Positions 58,293 through 64,000 of a DNA stretch of 64,000 nucleotides are shown here, one piece after another. Where the stretch lies: assembly GCF_900215535.1 (NCBI RefSeq), contig NZ_OCND01000009.1:85290-149289 (forward strand). The letters run 5' to 3'. Position numbers and translations under genes: made by a program. The notes beneath the pieces were generated by a model. The model did not search any database. It worked only from the letters and a program-made list of their open reading frames with translations, and had not been told where the DNA came from. The stretch is from Pseudoxanthomonas wuyuanensis (GTDB lineage Bacteria > Pseudomonadota > Gammaproteobacteria > Xanthomonadales > Xanthomonadaceae). Position 1 is the first letter of the stretch; each line of letters starts with the position of its first letter.

Positions 58293-58442
58293 GGGACCGG
58301 GGACCAGGGACCGGGGACCCGAAAAGCGGCGTGATGATTCGAGACCTTACCTAATGAGTGGATCGGCATTGACCAGGTACAGGAAACCGATAATGGGTCT
58401 GACGCCCATTGCCGGTCCCCGGTCCCCGGTCCCCGGTCCCGG
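58293..58442. repeat. Inverted tandem-heptamer repeat between pilT and pilU
   Basis: Left arm 58293-58320 has GGGGACC units and begins five bases after the pilT stop; right arm 58413-58442 has GGTCCCC units and ends ten bases before the pilU ATG. The loop is about 92 bases. Unit and spacing are nearly the same as at ddl-ftsQ. Confidence 0.9.
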
Positions 58443-58451
58443 AGCACTTCC

Positions 58452-59582
58452 ATGAGCACCATCGATTTCACCTCCTTCCTCAAGCTGATGGCGCACCAGA
58501 AGGCGTCGGATCTGTTCATCACCTCCGGCATGCCGCCGTCCATCAAGGTACACGGCAAGATTTCGCCCATCACGCAGACGCCATTGACCTCGCAGCAGTC
58601 GCGCGATCTGGTGCTCAACGTGATGACGCCGGCGCAGCGCGAGGAGTTCGAAAAGACCCACGAGTGCAACTTCGCCATCGGCGTGGCCGGCGTGGGCCGT
58701 TTCCGCGTCAGCTGCTTCTACCAGCGCAATCAGGTCGGCATGGTGCTGCGCCGCATCGAAACGCGCATTCCCACCGTGGAAGAGCTCAACCTGCCGCCGG
58801 TCATCAAGACCCTGGCCATGACCAAGCGCGGCATCATCCTGTTCGTCGGCGCCACCGGCACCGGCAAGTCGACCTCGCTGGCGGCGATGATCGGCTACCG
58901 CAACCAGAACTCGACCGGCCACATCATCACCATCGAAGACCCGATCGAATTCGTGCACAAGCATGAAGGCTGCATCATCACCCAGCGCGAAGTCGGCATC
59001 GACACCGAAAGCTGGGACGCGGCGCTGAAAAACACGCTGCGCCAGGCGCCGGATGTGATCATGATTGGCGAAGTGCGCACCCGCGAAGGCATGGACCACG
59101 CCATCGCCTTCGCCGAAACCGGCCACCTGGTGCTGTGCACGCTGCACGCCAACAACGCCAACCAGGCCATGGACCGCATCATCAACTTCTTCCCGGAAGA
59201 TCGCCGCGGCCAGCTGCTGATGGATCTGTCGCTCAACCTCAAGGGCGTGGTCGCCCAGCAACTGGTGCCGACTCCTGATGGCAAGGGCCGCCGCGTGGCG
59301 ATGGAAATCATGCTCGGCACCCCGCTGATCCAGGACTACATCCGCGACGGCGAGATCCACAAGCTCAAGGAAGTGATGAAGGAATCCACCAACCTGGGCA
59401 TGAAGACCTTCGACCAGAGCCTGTTCGAGCTCTACCAGGCCGGCGAAATCTCCTACGAAGACGCCCTGCGCTACGCCGACTCGCAAAACGAAGTGCGCCT
59501 ACGCATCAAACTGGCCCAAGGCGGCGACGCCAAGACCCTGGCGCAGGGCTTGGACGGGGTTGAGGTGGCGGAAGTGCGGTGA
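58452..59582 (+). CDS. pilU: PilT-like retraction ATPase PilU
   Basis: Paralogue of PilT that assists retraction under load. 376 residues. MSTIDFTSFLKLMAHQKASD, Walker A ILFVGATGTGKSTSLAAMIG, Asp box TIEDPIEFVHKHEG, Walker B VIMIGEVRTREGMDHA, His box TGHLVLCTLHANNANQAMDR. The extra ~30 residues over PilT are at the C-terminus, as usual in PilU. It probably shares the pilT promoter, reading through the inverted repeat. Confidence 0.97.
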   Translation: MSTIDFTSFLKLMAHQKASDLFITSGMPPSIKVHGKISPITQTPLTSQQSRDLVLNVMTPAQREEFEKTHECNFAIGVAGVGRFRVSCFYQRNQVGMVLRRIETRIPTVEELNLPPVIKTLAMTKRGIILFVGATGTGKSTSLAAMIGYRNQNSTGHIITIEDPIEFVHKHEGCIITQREVGIDTESWDAALKNTLRQAPDVIMIGEVRTREGMDHAIAFAETGHLVLCTLHANNANQAMDRIINFFPEDRRGQLLMDLSLNLKGVVAQQLVPTPDGKGRRVAMEIMLGTPLIQDYIRDGEIHKLKEVMKESTNLGMKTFDQSLFELYQAGEISYEDALRYADSQNEVRLRIKLAQGGDAKTLAQGLDGVEVAEVR

Positions 59583-59973
59583 TGTTTCGTAGGGTGGGCA
59601 TGTGATAGTGCCCACCGGCTTCAGCCGGAGCCAGGCAAGGGCTCCGTGCCGGGACTTTGGAAGTGGTGGAATCGCACTGATCGATTGAACCCTTCAGCAA
59701 CGAAAGGACTCATGCATGGATACGGAAGTTCGGAAACGCAACCCTTGTCAGGCTTCTAACCGCCATATCGAGAGAGCGCCTTCGTCCACAGCAATCTGGA
59801 CGGAGGCGTACTTCTATAATAATGCTTGTCGTAGCCAGCGTAGGGCGGAACCCGCACAGCGGATTCCGCCGAATTTCTCAGGAGAATCCGGCGGGTCTTT
59901 AACAGCAAAGCTGGTCATCGCCTTCGGCGGTTCCGCCCTACGAGGTCTGTGGTGGATTCAGAGAGGACATCTG
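59583..59973. other. Repeat-rich gap between pilU and the ten-cysteine genes
   Basis: 391 bases. Near 59588-59618, GTAGGGTGGGCA and TGCCCACC form a REP-like hairpin; 59839-59942 is another element (listed separately). An open frame crosses the region from 59716, but its sequence here is repeat-like and I do not consider it coding. GAGAGGA (59960-59966) is a good ribosome-binding site for the next ATG. Confidence 0.65.
59839..59942. repeat. CGTAGGGCGGAAC inverted repeat
   Basis: CGTAGGGCGGAAC (59839-59851) and GTTCCGCCCTACG (59930-59942) are exact complements bracketing 78 bases, which include another partial pair (GGATTCCGCCG and CCGGCGGGTC). It is REP-like, with no coding potential seen. 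Confidence 0.8.
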
Positions 59974-60723
59974 ATGAATCTATCGAAGACCATCGAGAAC
60001 AAGGTTATTAGTGTCCTTTTCGCTTTTCATACGGACGAACTGATGCCGATCCAGCGCGTTTGCTGGCTGTATAAGGAAATCTTCAAAGGGTGGGGAGTGA
60101 TGTCGGCGATGCGAGCGTTCGGAGTTTACCGAGAAGACTACTGCAAGCGCCTGGCAAGGTCCGTGCTCAAAGGTGGCGAGCACAAGGTTGGACCGTCGAC
60201 TCAATTGCGTTGGTTACCCGGGTTCGCTCTCAGAAGATTCAGGTGCATTGAGTGGCTTGCGGTAGGTTGTTTGCTTTTGTGCTCAGGTATAGAGTCTGCG
60301 CGCGCCGCAGATCAAGGGCAGGCCTACGTACAATGCATGGCCGAAGGCGCCGCAGCCGAGACAGCAATTGGTCCGAACTATCGTCCGACTCTTGGTCACA
60401 GATGTATTTTGCTCAGCGGAGGTTATAGGTGCGAGGTCCTAGCATATGGGAACTCAACGACGCCACATTGGATCTCTTGTTGGTACGCTGGCCGGGGGGA
60501 TTGGTTTCCTATCGAAGGAACCTGCTTAGCGCGGCCCATTCTTTCCGGAGCGGTGAGTACAGTGAGCAGTTCATTGATGTGTGATCAAGGGTGTGAGTAC
60601 GGTTCATTAGACGGGGAAAGCTCTCGCCCCACTGGTTATGTTTGTATCGCTCCAGAACTGGAGCTCAAGTCCGGCAAGAACAACTGCTGCATCGAAGGCG
60701 GGGTATCTGCGGGTAGCTCTTAA
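59974..60723 (+). CDS. Secreted ten-cysteine protein, copy A (start uncertain)
   Basis: 249 residues from the ATG after GAGAGGA. Residues 1-77 are a basic, helix-rich stretch (MNLSKTIENKVISVLFAF) with no recognised domain; residues ~85-107 look like a signal peptide (IEWLAVGCLLLCSGIESARA), so the secreted protein may really start at a TTG (60205). The mature part has ten cysteines in the same order as the next gene: one near QCMAEG, two in the RCILL/RCEVL pair, SCWYAG, TCLARP, MCDQGCEYGS, VCIAP and a final NCC. Family not recognised. It lies upstream of the RHS gene in a lower-GC stretch. Confidence 0.65.
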   Translation: MNLSKTIENKVISVLFAFHTDELMPIQRVCWLYKEIFKGWGVMSAMRAFGVYREDYCKRLARSVLKGGEHKVGPSTQLRWLPGFALRRFRCIEWLAVGCLLLCSGIESARAADQGQAYVQCMAEGAAAETAIGPNYRPTLGHRCILLSGGYRCEVLAYGNSTTPHWISCWYAGRGDWFPIEGTCLARPILSGAVSTVSSSLMCDQGCEYGSLDGESSRPTGYVCIAPELELKSGKNNCCIEGGVSAGSS

Positions 60724-60768
60724 AAGATCGCACGTTGCCGCAAGCATGGAGCTTAGGGAGAGCGGTGT

Positions 60769-61257
60769 ATGAAAACAACTGAAACTCTGCTGCTGCTGGG
60801 CTTGACTCTGACCTGGACGCACGATGTGGCAGCACGGCACTATCCAGATCAAGGAGAGGCCTATTTGGGATGTTTGGAAGCTGGACGTAGGTTCACGAGT
60901 CGGCCGAGTGCGCCTTGGTCCAAGAACGCCAAGTGCACGTTCATTCCGCACATAGGCGGTAATTCTGGATACTTGTGTACGGCCGACAACATCGTTGCGC
61001 AGACAACAGGTAATCAGTGCAACGTAGGCGACATTGTCGCTACTCATACCTTTTCCGCGAACAAGACGTGCTCGGCGAGACCGGTTAACAGTGATGATGT
61101 TTCGGTGCCGGCAGGCACTCTGAGCTGTGATGTTGGTTGCGAGCTTGCATCGCTAGGGGACAGTTTACGGCAACCTACGGGTGGAGTGTGTCAAGCACCT
61201 CCTCCTGTCGTTGAGCCTGGCAAGGGAAACTGTTGTGACGTTATGGGCGGAAGGTAG
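60769..61257 (+). CDS. Secreted ten-cysteine protein, copy B
   Basis: 162 residues, MKTTETLLLLGLTLTWTHDV, with a signal peptide of about 22 residues. The mature part (HYPDQGEAYLGCLEAG) parallels copy A (ADQGQAYVQCMAEG). The ten cysteines follow the same order: GCLEAG, KCTF, LCTADN, QCNVGD, TCSARP, SCDVGCELAS, VCQAP and NCC. Both copies carry an R-x-PTG stretch before the eighth cysteine. The two genes are 45 bases apart and precede the RHS gene by 140 bases. Disulfide-stabilised and exported; function unknown. They could bind or chaperone the RHS protein, an inference from position only. Confidence 0.75.
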   Translation: MKTTETLLLLGLTLTWTHDVAARHYPDQGEAYLGCLEAGRRFTSRPSAPWSKNAKCTFIPHIGGNSGYLCTADNIVAQTTGNQCNVGDIVATHTFSANKTCSARPVNSDDVSVPAGTLSCDVGCELASLGDSLRQPTGGVCQAPPPVVEPGKGNCCDVMGGR

Positions 61258-61397
61258 TGCGAGATAGCAAGTTATCTTCCTAGGAAATCGGTTCATGGGG
61301 CTGCTATGAATCGATGATTGCGCATAGATGCAACACGGTAGTGCCTACGAACGGACGCAACTCTATTGGACTGGCGCGAAAGCATGGGAGGCGTGGT

Positions 61398-64000
61398 ATG
61401 AGCAAGAACGAGAGAACTTTTGGTAAGCGTCCATCGTGCCATGTCAGTGGCCAAAGGAAGTTGCCCGTCACCTTCCGTGCGCTGACACCGATGCCGTTCG
61501 TCCTGCTAGTTCTGATTGCATGTCTTGGCATTTCAGATGCTTCCGCCCTGGGGCCTACTACCGCTGGCAATCCTGTGAACTTCTTCACCGGCGCAAAGCT
61601 TGAAGAAGCGACCGACTACGCTGCGCCGGATGGGAACCTCAGCTTCAGTCGCTACTACAGCAGTGCAAGCGGCTTGCGACCAGTCTCAGAGCTGGGGGCC
61701 GCTTGGCGCCATACCTACATGCGGCGGATTGAGAACATCGATTCCACTACCGTAAACATCACCCGCCCTTCGGGTGACTTCTACACATTCAAAAAGCGCT
61801 TTGGTGTATGGATGCGAGACCGGGACGTACCGCACCGGTTAACAGAGCAGGTGGACGGAAGTGGCGTAACTACCGGATGGACCCTCGCATCACCGGATGA
61901 CACGGTAGAGAGTTTTGACGCGACCGGTCGGTTGACGCATATTGCCTCTCCAGGTAGTGAGGTTCTGACACTGGCGTACGCCGGCGACCACTTGTCAGTG
62001 GTCGCCGACCAGCGCGGACGAAGCCTGTCTTTCATGTATGCCGGCGGCCAGCTGAGCGCGATAGCGCTTCCTGATGGACAGGAGCTGCAATACAGCTATG
62101 ACAGTAGTGGTCGTCTTAGCACGGTCAAGCTCATGGACAGAACTATGACGTTGCATCAGATTGCGCATTACGGCTATACCAGCAGCGGCTTTCCTGAGGG
62201 ACTAACTCAACGTTATGACGGGGCAGATTCCCTTTATGCAAGCTGGGAGTATGACGGCAGCAGGCGAGTCACTCGTAGCGTACACGGCAGTCCGACAGGC
62301 TCAATTGACCAAACTACGTTCGCCTACTCTGCGTCAGGCGCCGTAGTCACCGATGCTAACAATCACGCTGTCACCACTACGCCTTCTATCCTGCACGGTC
62401 GCGCGAAAGCAAACGGGTTCAGCGGACCTTGCCCTACTTGCAACGGCGATACCTACGCAAGCAGGACTTACGACAACAATGGCTATCCCGATGTGCAGGT
62501 GGATTTCAGTGGCGTTTCCACTGATTTCGACTACAGCCCGGAAGGGTTGGTGGTGCGGAAGGTGGAGGCGGCCAATGACACGACGGGCGCAAAGAACACT
62601 ATCGAAACTGCCTGGCACAGTGATTTCCGTAAGCCAATTCAGCGCGACACGCTGGACGCGGCGGATGTTCTGAAACAGCGAGCGACGTGGAGCTACAACA
62701 CGCGTGGTCAAGTTCTGCAGTCCAGCATCAGCGACACGGCGTTAGCCCTGATGCGGACAACCGCAATGATGTACTGCGAGGACAGTGACGTGACTAGCGG
62801 CATCTGCCCGCTGGAAGGACTGCTGCGATCGGTAGATGGTTCTCTGAGCGGTACTTCGGATGTCACCACCTACACCTACTACCCCACCGACGACGCGACC
62901 TGCGCGACAGCCCCCACCACCTGCCCCCACCGCAAAGGCGACCTCTGGAAGGTGACCAACGCGCTGGGCCAGGTCACCGAGACCTTGCGTTACGACGGCG
63001 CCGGCCGGGTGCTGTCGGTCAAGGACGCCAACGGCGTCATTACCGACCTGGAGTACCACCCGCGTGGCTGGCTGACCGCGCGTAAAGTACGCGGCGCGGA
63101 TGACGCCTCCGAGGCCGATGACCAGGTGACCCGCATTGAGTACTGGCCGACCGGGCTGGTGAAAAAGGTCACCCAGCCCGATGGCGCCTTCACCAGTTAT
63201 GAGTACGACGCGGCGCACCGGCTGGTGGCCATCAGCGACAACGCCGGCAACCGCATCGCCTACCTGCTGGACAATGCCGGCAACCGCATCCAGGAGAACA
63301 CCCAGGACGCCGGCGGCAATCTCAAGCGCACGCTGTCGCGCCTTTACAACCAGTTGGGCCAGTTGGCCACGGTGGCCGATGCGCAGGCCAACCCCACCGA
63401 CTTCGGCTACGACGCCAACGGCAACACCACCTCGGTCACCGATACGTTCGGCCGTGAGACCCGCAACGAGTACGACCCGCTGAACCGGCTCAAGCGCACC
63501 TTGCAGGACGTCGGCGGCATCGCCGCCGAGACCACGTTCGAATACGACGCGTTGGACAACCTGACCAAGGTCACCGACCCCAAGGGCCTGGACACCACCT
63601 ATAGCTACAACGGCTTGGGCGACCTGCTGCAACTGAGCAGTCCCGACACCGGCACCACCAGCTACACCTACGACAGCGCCGGCAACCGCACCACCCAGAC
63701 CGATGCGCGCGGCGTCACCACCGGCTACAGCTACGACGCGCTGAACCGGCTGACGGCCATCGCCTACCCGGACAGCAGCCTGAATGTGGCCTACGTCTAC
63801 GACATCACCCAACCGGTGTGCACGGCCGGCGAGACGTTCGCGGTCGGCCGGCTGGCCGCGATGACCGACGGCAGCGGCAGCACGCAGTACTGCTACGACC
63901 GCTTCGGCCACCTGGTGCGCAAGGTGCAGACCACCAATGGCCAGGCGTTCCAACTGCGCTATGCCTACACCAAGAGCGGGCAGTTGCAGCACATGGTCTA
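61398..64000 (+). CDS. Exported RHS/YD-repeat protein (3' end beyond the window)
   Basis: The frame opens at ATG 61398 (MSKNERTFGKRPSCHVSGQR) and stays open for 867 codons to the window edge. A hydrophobic stretch (MPFVLLVLIACLGISDASA) near residues 35-54 is a likely signal. Then comes the RHS N-terminal motif AGNPVNFFTGAKLEEATDYA and many YD repeats (YDSSGRLSTVKL, YDGAGRVLSVKDANGVITDL, YDALNRLTAIAYPD). The C-terminal core and any variable toxin-like tip are not visible. Base composition rises sharply near 62,880. The window end, not a mutation, explains the missing stop. Confidence 0.88.
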   Translation, partial: MSKNERTFGKRPSCHVSGQRKLPVTFRALTPMPFVLLVLIACLGISDASALGPTTAGNPVNFFTGAKLEEATDYAAPDGNLSFSRYYSSASGLRPVSELGAAWRHTYMRRIENIDSTTVNITRPSGDFYTFKKRFGVWMRDRDVPHRLTEQVDGSGVTTGWTLASPDDTVESFDATGRLTHIASPGSEVLTLAYAGDHLSVVADQRGRSLSFMYAGGQLSAIALPDGQELQYSYDSSGRLSTVKLMDRTMTLHQIAHYGYTSSGFPEGLTQRYDGADSLYASWEYDGSRRVTRSVHGSPTGSIDQTTFAYSASGAVVTDANNHAVTTTPSILHGRAKANGFSGPCPTCNGDTYASRTYDNNGYPDVQVDFSGVSTDFDYSPEGLVVRKVEAANDTTGAKNTIETAWHSDFRKPIQRDTLDAADVLKQRATWSYNTRGQVLQSSISDTALALMRTTAMMYCEDSDVTSGICPLEGLLRSVDGSLSGTSDVTTYTYYPTDDATCATAPTTCPHRKGDLWKVTNALGQVTETLRYDGAGRVLSVKDANGVITDLEYHPRGWLTARKVRGADDASEADDQVTRIEYWPTGLVKKVTQPDGAFTSYEYDAAHRLVAISDNAGNRIAYLLDNAGNRIQENTQDAGGNLKRTLSRLYNQLGQLATVADAQANPTDFGYDANGNTTSVTDTFGRETRNEYDPLNRLKRTLQDVGGIAAETTFEYDALDNLTKVTDPKGLDTTYSYNGLGDLLQLSSPDTGTTSYTYDSAGNRTTQTDARGVTTGYSYDALNRLTAIAYPDSSLNVAYVYDITQPVCTAGETFAVGRLAAMTDGSGSTQYCYDRFGHLVRKVQTTNGQAFQLRYAYTKSGQLQHMV

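Noticed and set aside
59716..59973. Upstream extension of ten-cysteine protein A from 59716
   Set aside because: This stretch is made of a REP-like inverted repeat (59839-59942); the ATG at 59974 has a strong ribosome-binding site.
61304..61588. 94-codon minus-strand open frame at the RHS start
   Set aside because: It overlaps the RHS signal and N-terminal motif, which continue in an open frame to the window edge; the minus translation has no recognisable features.

Overview
The window is a GC-rich gammaproteobacterial chromosome segment, most likely from Lysobacteraceae (Xanthomonadaceae: Lysobacter, Thermomonas, Luteimonas, Pseudoxanthomonas or similar). This rests on the gene order mur/fts - lpxC - dciA - M23 peptidase - secA, the pilD-pilC-pilB cluster next to coaE, the yggS/pilT/pilU block, the abundance of REP and short-period inverted repeats, and the TTG and GTG starts. 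No rRNA, tRNA or CRISPR array was seen.

Layout. (1) 1-12306: the dcw cell-wall and division cluster, murE (cut by the window edge), murF, mraY, ftsW, murG, murC, ddl, ftsQ, ftsA, ftsZ, all on + and mostly joined by ATGA overlaps. (2) 12785-18574: lpxC, dciA (-), an M23 peptidase and secA. (3) 18935-21687: a Nudix/ThiE-like fusion, a frameshifted DUF559 gene, coaE, and a RelE/ParE-type toxin-antitoxin pair lodged between coaE and pilD. (4) 21840-28862: type IV pilus genes pilD, pilC, pilB, a GT-C/TPR membrane glycosyltransferase and the major pilin pilA with a sigma-54 promoter, all on -. (5) 29041-32120: a lower-GC operon (small DMT-family membrane protein, two GT2 glycosyltransferases, a methyltransferase) diverging from pilA, plausibly making a lipid-linked sugar for the pilin. 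(6) 32404-39053: an alpha/beta hydrolase, a RAYT gene with a seven-unit REP array, L-serine dehydratase, a glutaredoxin-like protein, a CXXCH protein and a YceI-cytochrome b561-YceI operon. (7) 39153-46240: two tandem, giant hybrid sensor kinases. (8) 46331-57156: housekeeping genes (hemE, aroB, aroK, dodecin, pdxH, proC, yggS), a second TA pair and two MITE-like elements. (9) 57251-59582: pilT and pilU, the pilus retraction ATPases. (10) 59974-64000: two secreted ten-cysteine proteins and the start of an exported RHS/YD-repeat protein that runs off the window.

Themes. The most unusual global feature is a family of inverted repeats whose arms are tandem ~7-bp units (GGGGACC, GGGAATC or GGGACTC type, with a related GAGAAGTGAG form). 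They sit at seven gene junctions and in several cases are translated into the ends of essential proteins (MurG, FtsQ, ProC, YggS), while the stop/start coupling is kept. The best candidates for an undescribed system are the pilA-linked glycan locus and the paired ten-cysteine proteins in front of the RHS gene. Functions given for these are inferences from family resemblance and context.
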